A DNA stretch of 64,000 nt from the NCBI RefSeq assembly GCF_030818775.1, contig NZ_JAUTAU010000001.1, positions 2,298,001 to 2,362,000 on the forward strand. Reading direction: 5' to 3'. The notes below the pieces were generated by a model. The model was not told the DNA's origin. It did no database searches and saw nothing but the letters and a program-made list of their open reading frames with translations. How positions within the stretch are numbered: the stretch's first letter is position 1; every line of letters starts with the position of its first letter. Origin of the DNA: Bacillus sp. SORGH_AS_0510 (lineage in GTDB: Bacteria > Bacillota > Bacilli > Bacillales > Cytobacillaceae). Shown in pieces: positions 52,672 through 61,098 of this stretch. Made by a program: the position numbers and the translations under genes.

Positions 52672-53610
52672 ATGGAATGGATTTGGTTGTCAATCGTTTT
52701 TTTTATAATGTTTTTCAAAATATATCAAATACTATTTATATACCTAATTTATGGGGGAATGAAGTTGACTAGGAAAATAAAAGGAATAAATCTTCCCTTT
52801 TTATTACTATGTGTGATCCATTCATGTCTTCTCGGAATCACCTTTTATAAAAATAAAAATAGGAAAAATATCTTCATTTTACTGATGTCTAATATTGGCT
52901 TTGCTTATTTGTTTGAATACTTTGTGTTTAATTTGTTAAAAGCCTATAAATATAAACCCAATATTATTAGGAATAATTTCTTCGATAGTGTTTTTGGAGC
53001 GGTTTTATCTCAAGCGATTTTTGTCCCTTTTACATCTGTTTTTCTTTCTACATCGAACTCAGGCTGGTTTAAGAAGTCCCTTGCAGGTATGTATTTCGCA
53101 ATTATTGAGTTAATATTCCTAAGATTAGGTGTATATAAACATAATGGGTGGAAAACAATTTATACACTTATTTTGATTCCGTTATACTTTAAATGGAGTG
53201 ATATTTGGTATTTCTTACTCGAAAAAAAGAACAAAATGATACGATTTATTTCATTTTTTTTAATGATCATGGTTACAGAGACAAATTTATTTTTATTATT
53301 AGCCCTATTTCGTAAGCTACGATTTGGAATAGGAAGATACCATTCATGGAGGGAGCATTTTATTATCTCGCCTTTATATTCAATTTCTATGTCGTTGTTT
53401 ACCGCATTTACGTTAAAAAAGCATAATACTCTTATGGCGAAAATAAGGGTAATTTTATTTACTATGATTTTAAAGCAGTTTTTTGTGAAGAGTGGCATAT
53501 TAAAGAATAATCTTCGATTTTTGGTTTTTTTGTTTAAAAGGGTTATCATGGTTTCTATTTATGGACAATACAGGAATTGGGTATACGAAGATTTAGAAGA
53601 GGAGACATAA
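52672..53610 (+). CDS. Unrecognised polytopic membrane protein
   Basis: Up to 312 residues with roughly seven hydrophobic segments and many Lys/Arg-rich loops (KLRFGIGRYHSWREH). I recognise no family. The start is uncertain: ATG 52672 lacks a ribosome site, while ATG 52759 or TTG 52765 follow GGGGG at 52752-52756. A terminator follows directly. It is divergent from yceI. Confidence 0.6.
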   Translation: MEWIWLSIVFFIMFFKIYQILFIYLIYGGMKLTRKIKGINLPFLLLCVIHSCLLGITFYKNKNRKNIFILLMSNIGFAYLFEYFVFNLLKAYKYKPNIIRNNFFDSVFGAVLSQAIFVPFTSVFLSTSNSGWFKKSLAGMYFAIIELIFLRLGVYKHNGWKTIYTLILIPLYFKWSDIWYFLLEKKNKMIRFISFFLMIMVTETNLFLLLALFRKLRFGIGRYHSWREHFIISPLYSISMSLFTAFTLKKHNTLMAKIRVILFTMILKQFFVKSGILKNNLRFLVFLFKRVIMVSIYGQYRNWVYEDLEEET

Positions 53611-53621
53611 AAGAGCAAAAT

Positions 53622-53652
53622 AAAAAACGCCATATTAGGCGTTTACTTTTTG
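53622..53652 (+). terminator. Terminator after the unknown membrane protein gene
   Basis: AAACGCC and GGCGTTT arms, 6-base loop, then AC and T residues. Confidence 0.8.
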
Positions 53653-53811
53653 AATAAAAAATTGTTGTAAATTATATAGGTTAATGTTAAGATGAAAAAT
53701 GCAACGCAAGTGTAATTTGTTCTTATGTTAAAAATGTCCTACTATAACATTAACACATAATATGTGTATTGTCAAGTAAGATGAACAATATTTTTTCTGG
53801 AGCGTGGTTAA

Positions 53812-56136
53812 ATGAGCGATTTACAAAACAAAGACTGGGAATTAGAACAAGAGAGAGTTTGCTCAGTTGTAGAGGAAATCGATCACAAGATAGCAAGGCT
53901 GCTATCCAATACCAGTACAGTTAGATCTGATGTTTTAGAAATACGAAAAGCTTTTTGGGAAGATGTAACTGTAAATTTAGATGAACCAGATGATGTGATT
54001 GAAACGGCTGCTAGTATTAAACAACAGGCTGAATTGTTGTCGGAACGAGAACGGACTCACAGACAAATGAATCAACACCTCAACACACTAAAAAAACTAA
54101 AATATTCTCCTTACTTTGGACGAATTGATGTCTTAGAGGAAGGGGAAAAATTAACCGATCAAATATATTTGGGGATTACTTCATTAATGGATGAGAAAGA
54201 TGAAAATTTTTTAATTTATGACTGGCGCGCACCGATCTCAAGTATTTATTATGATTATTCACCTGGTCCAGTTCATTATAAAACACCCGAAGGAACGATT
54301 AATGGTGAGATGTTTTTAAAACGGCAGTTCATCATAAGAGCGTCGGAAATTAAGGGGATGTTCGATACTGGTGTGACCATTGGTGATGAAATTTTGCAGG
54401 AAGTCCTTGGTACCAATGCAAGTACTCAAATGAAAAGTATCGTTGCTACAATTCAACGAGAACAGAATGAAATTATTCGGAACGAGAGAAGTAAAGTCCT
54501 CATTGTTCAAGGGGCAGCGGGAAGTGGGAAAACGTCGGCTGCTCTGCAACGTGTTGCCTACCTGCTTTATCGATACCGTGGAACATTAAATGCTGAAAAC
54601 ATTATGCTGTTCTCACCTAACCCGTTATTTAATAGTTATGTAGCAACAGTCTTACCGGAACTTGGCGAAGAAAACATGCAACAATCGACCTTCCAGGAAT
54701 ATTTAACTCAAAGGTTAGGTAAGGAATTTGAAATAGAGGACCCTTTTGAGCAAATGGAATATTTACTTAGGCGGACTGAAGATAAGGAATATAATACCAG
54801 AGTTATGAGTATTCGGTATAAGGCAAGTCTAAAATTCAAGGAAATTATTGATCAATACGCAATAGAGCTATCAAAAAAGGGTTTGAAATTTAAGGATTTA
54901 ACATTTAGAGGTGATGTGATAATTTCCGAGAAAGAAATTCATCAATATTTTTATACTTTACCAGATAGTTATTCCATCCCTAACCGAGTGCAGCTTGTAA
55001 AGGATTGGTTAGTAAAAGAATTAAAACGAGCAGTGAAGCGTGAACGTTCTAGAAGCTGGGTTGAGGATGAAATACAATATCTTGATAAAGAAGATTATAT
55101 GGTGGCTTTTAATCGTCTGCAGGAAAAGGACCGTTTTTCAGATAACACATTTGATGACTTTGAACGCGAACAAAGATTTTTAGCTGAAATGGTCGTGAAA
55201 GAAAAATTTAAGCCTTTATTTTATAAGGTGAAAAGCTTTAAATTTATAGATATGCCCGGGATTTACATGCAATTATTGGAACAATCGGATGTGTCAGCTG
55301 AAATGGAGTCCCGTTATTGGAGCGAAATTTGTAGTCTTACAATTAATCGAATGAAACAAATGGAAATTCTATATGAGGATACAACACCTTATGTATATCT
55401 TCAAGATTTAATACAGGGAAGGAAGTCAAATTCAGCGATTCGCCATATTTTTATTGATGAAGCGCAGGATTATTCTCCATTTCAGTTTGCATTTATTCAA
55501 AGGCTTTTCCCTTATAGTAAAATGACTCTTTTGGGTGACTTTAATCAGGCAATTTTCTCAGGGGCGACTGGTTCAGAGACGGTTTTAACAAACCTAGATA
55601 TGAAGGACGAGGATATTGAGAAGTTTAATTTAACCAAAACGTACCGTTCAACAAGAGAAATTGTTCATTTTACGAGCAGTTTGCTTGAGAATGGTGAAAA
55701 TATCATACCATTTAACCGTAAAGGAAAGAAACCGGTTATTGAACAGGTTAATCCTAGAAGTATCAACCAATTGGTTCTTGATAAAATTAAAGAAATGAAG
55801 GGTGAAGGGCATAGAACCATTGCAGTCATTTGTCGGACAGCAAAAGAAAGTAAAGATGTTTTTGACTCACTGAAGCAAGATATCACACTTCACCTAATTG
55901 AAAAAGGGACAGTTTCATATGAGCGTGGGATCCTTGTGATTCCTTCGTATTTAGCAAAAGGTATTGAATTTGATGCAGTAATTGTTTATGACTGTTCCTC
56001 GTACATTAGCGAATCTGAAAGGAAACTGTTTTATACAGTTTGTACTCGAGCTATGCATGAGCTTCATATTTTTGCGGCAGGAAAGGTTAGTCCTCTTGTA
56101 GAAGTAGTGTCAAAGGATTCTTATGAGTTAAAATAA
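53812..56136 (+). CDS. helD: RNA polymerase recycling ATPase HelD
   Basis: The 774-residue UvrD/Rep-like superfamily 1 protein has an N-terminal coiled-coil arm (about 1-110), Walker A GAAGSGKTSAAL (about 234), a large insertion between motor halves, motif II IFIDEAQDYSP (about 546), KTYRSTREI and a C-terminal motor part with ESERKLFYTVCTRAMHEL. Length is identical to B. subtilis HelD, which removes stalled RNA polymerase from DNA. A GGAGCG site precedes the ATG. Monocistronic. Confidence 0.93.
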   Translation: MSDLQNKDWELEQERVCSVVEEIDHKIARLLSNTSTVRSDVLEIRKAFWEDVTVNLDEPDDVIETAASIKQQAELLSERERTHRQMNQHLNTLKKLKYSPYFGRIDVLEEGEKLTDQIYLGITSLMDEKDENFLIYDWRAPISSIYYDYSPGPVHYKTPEGTINGEMFLKRQFIIRASEIKGMFDTGVTIGDEILQEVLGTNASTQMKSIVATIQREQNEIIRNERSKVLIVQGAAGSGKTSAALQRVAYLLYRYRGTLNAENIMLFSPNPLFNSYVATVLPELGEENMQQSTFQEYLTQRLGKEFEIEDPFEQMEYLLRRTEDKEYNTRVMSIRYKASLKFKEIIDQYAIELSKKGLKFKDLTFRGDVIISEKEIHQYFYTLPDSYSIPNRVQLVKDWLVKELKRAVKRERSRSWVEDEIQYLDKEDYMVAFNRLQEKDRFSDNTFDDFEREQRFLAEMVVKEKFKPLFYKVKSFKFIDMPGIYMQLLEQSDVSAEMESRYWSEICSLTINRMKQMEILYEDTTPYVYLQDLIQGRKSNSAIRHIFIDEAQDYSPFQFAFIQRLFPYSKMTLLGDFNQAIFSGATGSETVLTNLDMKDEDIEKFNLTKTYRSTREIVHFTSSLLENGENIIPFNRKGKKPVIEQVNPRSINQLVLDKIKEMKGEGHRTIAVICRTAKESKDVFDSLKQDITLHLIEKGTVSYERGILVIPSYLAKGIEFDAVIVYDCSSYISESERKLFYTVCTRAMHELHIFAAGKVSPLVEVVSKDSYELK

Positions 56137-56142
56137 AAAAGG

Positions 56143-56179
56143 AAGCTGTAGGATTCTTTTATATTGCCTACAGCTTTTT
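56143..56179 (+). terminator. Terminator after helD
   Basis: AAGCTGTAGG and CCTACAGCTT arms, 14-base loop, T residues. Confidence 0.88.
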
Positions 56180-56221
56180 ATATTTACTAAATGTGAAATT
56201 GAATAGAAGGAGGGTTCTTTA

Positions 56222-56836
56222 ATGTTAAAGGAGCATCGATCTTTGATTATATTCTTGCTACTTTTTTCAATAGTCCTTGTCTGGTCAACAATCCATCCAT
56301 TCGATCGTTTTACCTGGTGGCTAGAGGTCATGCCAGCATTAATAGGTGTTTTCATATTGCTTTTCACATATCGGCTCTTTACCTTCACAACACTTGTCTA
56401 CTTTTTGGTTCTTATTCACTCGTCAATTTTATTTATTGGAGGGCATTATACGTATGCTGAAATGCCGTTGTTCAATTGGCTAAAAGAAATTTGGGGATTG
56501 GATAGAAATTACTATGATCGACTTGGTCACTTTGCCCAAGGTTTTATTCCAGCTATAATTATACGCGAACTTCTAATACGGACATCTCCTTTAAGAAATT
56601 CAAAATGGCTGCCTGTGATAGTTGTTTCTATGTGTTTAGCGATAAGTGCTGTTTATGAATTAGTAGAATTTTTTGTTGCGATATTAACAGGTGAGGCTGC
56701 TGAAGCTTTTCTTGGGACGCAAGGAGATGTATGGGATACGCAATGGGATATGTTATTAGCTTTGATTGGATCTGTTACTTCTTATGTAACACTAAGAAAA
56801 ATTCATTTAGGACAGATTATGGGAATGAAAAAGTAG
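56222..56836 (+). CDS. DUF2238 (YjdF) membrane protein
   Basis: The 204-residue protein has about six helices and the family motifs YYDRLGHFAQGFIPAIIIRE, VYELVEFFVA and GDVWDTQWDML. The conserved Asp, His and Glu residues at helix ends suggest a shared functional site. Function unknown. GAAGGAGG precedes the ATG. Two shorter, related proteins are encoded in tandem at 25968-27122. Confidence 0.85.
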   Translation: MLKEHRSLIIFLLLFSIVLVWSTIHPFDRFTWWLEVMPALIGVFILLFTYRLFTFTTLVYFLVLIHSSILFIGGHYTYAEMPLFNWLKEIWGLDRNYYDRLGHFAQGFIPAIIIRELLIRTSPLRNSKWLPVIVVSMCLAISAVYELVEFFVAILTGEAAEAFLGTQGDVWDTQWDMLLALIGSVTSYVTLRKIHLGQIMGMKK

Positions 56837-56870
56837 GAGACGGCCCTCGCGTGGCAGTCTCCTATTTTTT
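56833..56870 (+). terminator. Terminator after the DUF2238 gene
   Basis: TAGGAGAC and GTCTCCTA arms, 15-base loop, T tract; it overlaps the 3' end of the convergent 44-aa gene. Confidence 0.85.
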
Positions 56871-56996
56871 CCATTGTTTTTGTACTTGTTCATAGGCAAG
56901 TCTGAGTATTTCTTCATGAGAGGTTTCAGAGTTTGTAATGACATTAGTTAAATAACTTTTCCCTTCGAACGTAATTGTTACTTCAATTTGTACCAT
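56862..56996 (-). CDS. Small protein resembling the BA3454 stress-response family (44 aa)
   Basis: MVQIEVTITFEGKSYLTNVITNSETSHEEILRLAYEQVQKQWKK. The beta-strand, loop and single helix layout and the FxGKxYxTNVI...EEILxLAxEQVxKQW pattern match what I recall of the BA3454 family of Bacillus. AAAGGTGAT lies 5 bases before the ATG. Its stop lies in the terminator of the convergent DUF2238 gene. Confidence 0.7.
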   Translation of the reverse strand: MVQIEVTITFEGKSYLTNVITNSETSHEEILRLAYEQVQKQWKK

Positions 56997-57136
56997 CAAT
57001 TATCACCTTTCTTTAATTGGTAAATTTGTGTTTAAATTGGTTTAAAAAACAGTATATGTTTGCTGTGAAAGCAATATGTCATAAATTTAATTTGATATAA
57101 TAATTGCAATAATATTGTTTTATAGGGAGAGAAATC

Positions 57137-57628
57137 ATGTCAATCTATTTTGAAGAAATAACAAAAGAAACACTGTATATTGTTCTAGAGATGGTTAATT
57201 CGAATCCAGAATATAATTTGATTGAAAATGGTAAAGAGGCAAGGACAATGGCAGACATAGAAGAGGAATTTTTAAATCCTCACACAATAAGTGCATTTAT
57301 TAAGCTTGATGATACTTATATTGGAGTAATCGATTATCTAATGGAAAATCCAAAAGATCGTTTACCCTGGCTGGGGCTGTTAATGATTCATGGTGATTAT
57401 CAGGGTTATGGCTTTGGTTTGCAGGCTTATGAACGATATGAAAATGAGATGCTAGAACGAGGTGTAGACCAAATTCGATTGGGCGTTTTACGTGAGAATA
57501 AAAAAGCAATTCTCTTTTGGGAATCATTAGGATTTATACATTATAATACAGTTATTAGAGAAAATGGTAGTGGTATTTTATGTTATCAAAAGCAATTGGG
57601 TAAAAAAAACTTCCTAACGGAAGCTTAG
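57137..57628 (+). CDS. GNAT-family N-acetyltransferase
   Basis: The 163-residue protein has the acetyl-CoA loop YQGYGFGLQAYERYENEM (about residues 87-105; Q/RxxGxG/A type) and the C-terminal LGVLRENKKAILFWESLGF strand-helix of GNAT enzymes. Acceptor unknown. AGGGAGAG precedes the ATG. The last four bases overlap the end of the convergent gene. Confidence 0.85.
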   Translation: MSIYFEEITKETLYIVLEMVNSNPEYNLIENGKEARTMADIEEEFLNPHTISAFIKLDDTYIGVIDYLMENPKDRLPWLGLLMIHGDYQGYGFGLQAYERYENEMLERGVDQIRLGVLRENKKAILFWESLGFIHYNTVIRENGSGILCYQKQLGKKNFLTEA

Positions 57629-57855
57629 ACTTCAATAACCATAAATTTTTCAGCAAAAAACTGAACTTCGTTTTTATCTATTTTGTTCTTCTTAAGTAAG
57701 GATTCTGCGATGACTAGATGAGCTTTCATTGAGTTGTTTCTTTTTAAATCACGAATAGATAACTCGCCATTCAATAATTGAATGGCTTTTTCTTTGATGT
57801 CTTGATTCTTAGATGACTTGTATAGAAGATAGGCGATACAAGTAATCTTGTCCAC
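57625..57855 (-). CDS. Hypothetical small soluble protein (76 aa)
   Basis: A helical, lysine-rich 76-residue protein (MDKITCIAYLLYKSSKNQDIKEKAIQLLNGELSIRDLKRNN...). The start is GTG at 57855, seven bases after GGAGG; an upstream ATG at 57894 lies before that site. I know no family. Confidence 0.6.
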   Translation of the reverse strand: MDKITCIAYLLYKSSKNQDIKEKAIQLLNGELSIRDLKRNNSMKAHLVIAESLLKKNKIDKNEVQFFAEKFMVIEV

Positions 57856-58078
57856 ATTGTAACCTCCAATCAAGAATCGATTATTATAATACATTCGACC
57901 TAGTACTAAAAGAATCCTGCAAAAATTTTATTGATAATTACAAAAATTTAGACATTTTATATCGAGTGTTATTTCAGACCAAAGTTGTAGGAAGAATCAA
58001 GCTTCTTTACGAGGAGAAAATAACGAAGAATCCTTAAGATATAAATATAAACAAAATTAATCTTAAGGAGTTTTCAAT

Positions 58079-58828
58079 ATGGACCAGAGACTAGTAGTTA
58101 TGATTACAGGGGCATCAAAGGGCCTTGGAAGTGAGTTAACGTTCGCATTTGCGCAAAAAGGCGCAAAATTAGCGATTTGTGCAAGAAGTGAGGAGGTTTT
58201 ACAAGAAGTTAAAAAAAGGGCAGAAAAACTAGGTGCTTCTCAAGTGCTGGCAGTAAAAGCAGATGTAGCGAATTCCAGAGATGTAGAAAGATTCGTAGCA
58301 ATGACAGAAGAATTATTTGGAAAAGTAGACGTATTGATTAATAATGCTTCCATTCTTGGCCCAAGTCCGATGCCGCTATTGTTGGATTATCCTGAGGAAG
58401 ATTTTATGGAAGTATTAAAGGTAAATGCATTTAGCCCGTTTTTAATCACTAAGAGGATTCTTCCTGGTATGATTTTACAAGATAAAGGTTCGATTATTAA
58501 TGTAACTTCTGAGGCAGGTTTTACGGGTTATGCTGGATGGGGAGCATATGGAATTTCAAAATTTGCGCTTGAAGGTCTAACGGAAACATGGGCCGATGAG
58601 CTAAATGAGACGAATGTCAGAGTGAATATGGTTGACCCGGGAGAAATGGATACGGAAATGCATCGGTTAGCTGTACCTGATTGCGACTATATGCTGGCAG
58701 CACCGAAAGAAGTGGTGGATGTATTTTTGTATCTCGCCTCTGATTCTTCCAAACATGTTACTGGACAGCGATTTAAAGCACAGGAATATCCAGGAAGGGA
58801 GGATAAAGAATGTTCCAAACAACATTAA
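58079..58828 (+). CDS. Short-chain dehydrogenase/reductase
   Basis: The 249-residue protein has the SDR cofactor motif TGASKGLG (about 10-17), INNAS, the catalytic Ser in NVTSEAG and YxxxK in YGISK (about 160-164). The cofactor loop ICARSEE favours NADPH. Substrate unknown. AAGGAG precedes the ATG. It overlaps the QueA-like gene by 19 bases, so the two are translated together. Confidence 0.9.
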   Translation: MDQRLVVMITGASKGLGSELTFAFAQKGAKLAICARSEEVLQEVKKRAEKLGASQVLAVKADVANSRDVERFVAMTEELFGKVDVLINNASILGPSPMPLLLDYPEEDFMEVLKVNAFSPFLITKRILPGMILQDKGSIINVTSEAGFTGYAGWGAYGISKFALEGLTETWADELNETNVRVNMVDPGEMDTEMHRLAVPDCDYMLAAPKEVVDVFLYLASDSSKHVTGQRFKAQEYPGREDKECSKQH

Positions 58829-59838
58829 GATTTGAAATCCCTTCTTTATTAAATGCAGAAATGCCGCCTGAAAGGAGAGGCATTAGAAGAGACCATGTAA
58901 AATTAATGGTTCTTGACCGACAAACTGGAAATATTACTCATGATTTATTTTTCCAACTTGCTTCCTATTTATCCAAAGGAGATGTGCTCGTATTAAATAG
59001 TAGTAAAACTGTTCCTGCCATATTAAAATCAGATGTATACCGAGCGGACAACAATATACAAAAAGAAATCGAAATCCGTTTAGCTAGAAGAATAAATGAA
59101 TATTCATGGGAGGCGTTAGCAGATTTTCCAGAATTGAAGGAAGGAGACTTATTGAAGTTCTCTTCAACCCTTCATGGAATTGTATCTGAGATCTCTACAA
59201 AAGGTCCCTTTATAAAGATTCTATTTTCAAAACAGGGTGCAAGTTTATTTGATGAAATATACGCACTTGGAGAACCTGTTCGCTATGAATATATAAATAA
59301 ACCGTGGGGGTTAGAATACTACCAAACTGTATTTGCCACTCAACCCGGTTCAGTTGAAATGCCTTCAGCAGGCAGAGCGTTCAGTTGGGAATTATTATTT
59401 AATTTGAAAAAAAAGGGAGTCCAGCTTGTATTTATTCAGCTTCATACTGGACTAAGCTATTTATTAGATGATAAATGGGATCACTCCCCGACAGAAAACT
59501 ATGAGCAATATCGCATATCTACAGAGGGGTGGGAAACGATATTACACGCGAAGGTAGAAGGGAGAAGGGTAATTGCTGTAGGAACTACGGTGGTTCGTGC
59601 TATGGAAACGGTCGCAAGGAATGGTGTCCTTTCAGGGTGGACCAATCTATATATTAAGCCAACCTCCAAATTAAAGATTGCTAATGGGATTATTACGGGA
59701 ATGCATGAACCAGAAGCGAGTCATTTAGATATGCTTTCTGCTTTTATTGAAAAAGATCTTTTATCCAATGCATATATCGAGGCACTTGATAAAGGGTATC
59801 TATGGCATGAGTTTGGAGATATGAATCTCATAATATGA
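58810..59838 (+). CDS. Divergent QueA-like protein (SAM:tRNA ribosyltransferase-isomerase family)
   Basis: The 342-residue protein follows QueA through most of its length: FEIPSLLNAEMPPERRG..., VLDRQTGNITHDLFFQLASYLSKGDVLVLNSSKTVPA, EYYQTVFATQPGSVEMPSAGRAFSWELL and VGTTVVRAMETVA. Familiar stretches are altered: the canonical PPY and AAPTAGLHF segments read NKPWGLEYYQ and EMPSAGRAFSW. So it is a paralogue, and its action on preQ1-tRNA is doubtful. It overlaps an SDR gene, not other queuosine genes. Start at 58810 after GGAAGGGAGG. Confidence 0.8.
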   Translation: MFQTTLRFEIPSLLNAEMPPERRGIRRDHVKLMVLDRQTGNITHDLFFQLASYLSKGDVLVLNSSKTVPAILKSDVYRADNNIQKEIEIRLARRINEYSWEALADFPELKEGDLLKFSSTLHGIVSEISTKGPFIKILFSKQGASLFDEIYALGEPVRYEYINKPWGLEYYQTVFATQPGSVEMPSAGRAFSWELLFNLKKKGVQLVFIQLHTGLSYLLDDKWDHSPTENYEQYRISTEGWETILHAKVEGRRVIAVGTTVVRAMETVARNGVLSGWTNLYIKPTSKLKIANGIITGMHEPEASHLDMLSAFIEKDLLSNAYIEALDKGYLWHEFGDMNLII

Positions 59839-59867
59839 ATGATGGTACCATATGGTAAAATTTTCAG

Positions 59868-59895
59868 AACCTTGACAGACTGGTCAAGGTTTTTA
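59868..59895 (+). terminator. Terminator after the QueA-like gene
   Basis: ACCTTGAC and GTCAAGGT arms, 6-base loop, T residues. Confidence 0.88.
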
Positions 59896-59993
59896 TTTCT
59901 TTCATAATAATGATAAAATTAATAAATTGCGATTCTATTTAACAGAAAATTCAAATAAGTTAGTTTTAAAGATTCTTCTTGGGGGCGGTGCTA

Positions 59994-60875
59994 ATGTTTC
60001 ATTTTAAAGAAGAAAATCTAACAGGGTTTGAGGCCAGGAAATCTATAGTAAAAGAAGGATATTCTATAAATGAAATTATTTATGAAAGCCCTTACAAAGG
60101 GATCGTATCAGCTTATCTTTATGTTCCAAATCATAATCATGAACTTCCAGCAGTAATTTTTATCCATCCTGGACAGGCCAATAGAAAAAATTTTTTTAAA
60201 GAAGCTGAAATGTTAACAAAAAAAGGCTTTGTTTCACTTGTTATTGAAACACAGTTAATGAATGTAAATCATCAAGATGTTGAACAGGAAAATAAAAGAT
60301 TTATTGAAACAATAGAGCCGTTGGTGGATATCCAAAATTATATAAAGATGATAATGGATATTAGAAGAGGAATAACTCTTCTTAGTAAACAAGGGTTTGT
60401 AGATGCCAATCGAATTGCTTATGTCGGTCATGGAGTTTCAGCTACATGGGGAGGAGTTCTAGCAGGGATCGAAACTCGAATAAAGACATTTATTTTCATA
60501 TCCGGGGCTTCGAAATTATCTGAATGGCATATGAAAAGTGAACATCCACTAGCATTATCAATTCGGAGTTTTATAACCCCAGAACGATTTGAGCACTTTA
60601 TTTCAAACTTACGTAAATTAGATGCTATTCATTATGTGAAAAATGCAGCGCCAGCCTCTATATATTTTCAATTTGCAAATGATGATGAGTATGTTGATCA
60701 TAGTCTATCTATGGGTTTTTATTCCGCTTCAAGCTTGCCCAAAAAAATGAACTGGTACCAAACAGATCATGAGTTTACTGATTGTGATGATGCACTTTTA
60801 GACCGGCATGATTGGATATTTGAACAGATTGGAGTATCCCGGGATAGTTTGATTACAGAATCAACAAAAAACTAA
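59994..60875 (+). CDS. Alpha/beta hydrolase-fold protein without the usual nucleophile serine
   Basis: The 293-residue protein is an alpha/beta hydrolase of the acetyl-xylan-esterase/dienelactone-hydrolase kind: LPAVIFIHPGQANRKNFFKEAEMLTKKGFVSLVIE for the oxyanion region and IAYVGHGVSATWGGVLAGIETRIKTFIFISG around residue 145. The nucleophile elbow should read GHSxG but reads GHGVS, so the serine is replaced by glycine and a serine lies two residues on. A late Asp (ANDDEYV) and His (QTDHEF) of the triad remain. Start at 59994. Confidence 0.78.
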   Translation: MFHFKEENLTGFEARKSIVKEGYSINEIIYESPYKGIVSAYLYVPNHNHELPAVIFIHPGQANRKNFFKEAEMLTKKGFVSLVIETQLMNVNHQDVEQENKRFIETIEPLVDIQNYIKMIMDIRRGITLLSKQGFVDANRIAYVGHGVSATWGGVLAGIETRIKTFIFISGASKLSEWHMKSEHPLALSIRSFITPERFEHFISNLRKLDAIHYVKNAAPASIYFQFANDDEYVDHSLSMGFYSASSLPKKMNWYQTDHEFTDCDDALLDRHDWIFEQIGVSRDSLITESTKN

Positions 60876-60911
60876 AATTTATTCGTTATCATACGGGAAT
60901 TTTGTTGATAA

Positions 60912-60940
60912 TTGCTTCATTGAATGGTATTTTATATAAT
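60912..60940 (+). promoter_or_regulatory. Promoter of asnS
   Basis: TTGCTT at 60912-60917, 17 bases, TATAAT at 60935-60940. Transcription should start near 60947, giving a leader of about 150 bases before asnS. Confidence 0.65.
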
Positions 60941-60960
60941 ATTGAAGGGATAAAAGAAAA

Positions 60961-61016
60961 ACGAGGATAGTACTGTGAATTTTACCTTTCGTCCCAATAG
61001 GGATGGGAGGTTTTTT
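60961..61016 (+). promoter_or_regulatory. T-box-like attenuator remnant before asnS
   Basis: The terminator CCTTTCGTCCC-AATA-GGGATGGGAGG plus T tract (60985-61016) looks like the 3' end of a T-box leader. ACGAGG at 60961-60966 could pair with CCTTTCGT as an antiterminator. AGGATAGTACTGTG at 60964-60977 resembles the T-box sequence AGGGTGGTACCGCG with several changes, including TGG to TAG where the tRNA end would pair. Only about 15 bases lie between the expected start and this element, so no Stem I exists. Reads as a decayed T-box or a minimal attenuator. Confidence 0.5.
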
Positions 61017-61098
61017 ATTTCGTCACTCAGGTTGGAGGGATAATACAAAATCCAAAACTGATTGGCGACCCTATACATATGATTTAGGAGGAACCTCT

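Noticed and set aside
53812..56136. HelD considered as a defence-island helicase
   Set aside because: Length and motifs match housekeeping HelD, and neighbours are ordinary core genes with no nuclease or restriction partner.
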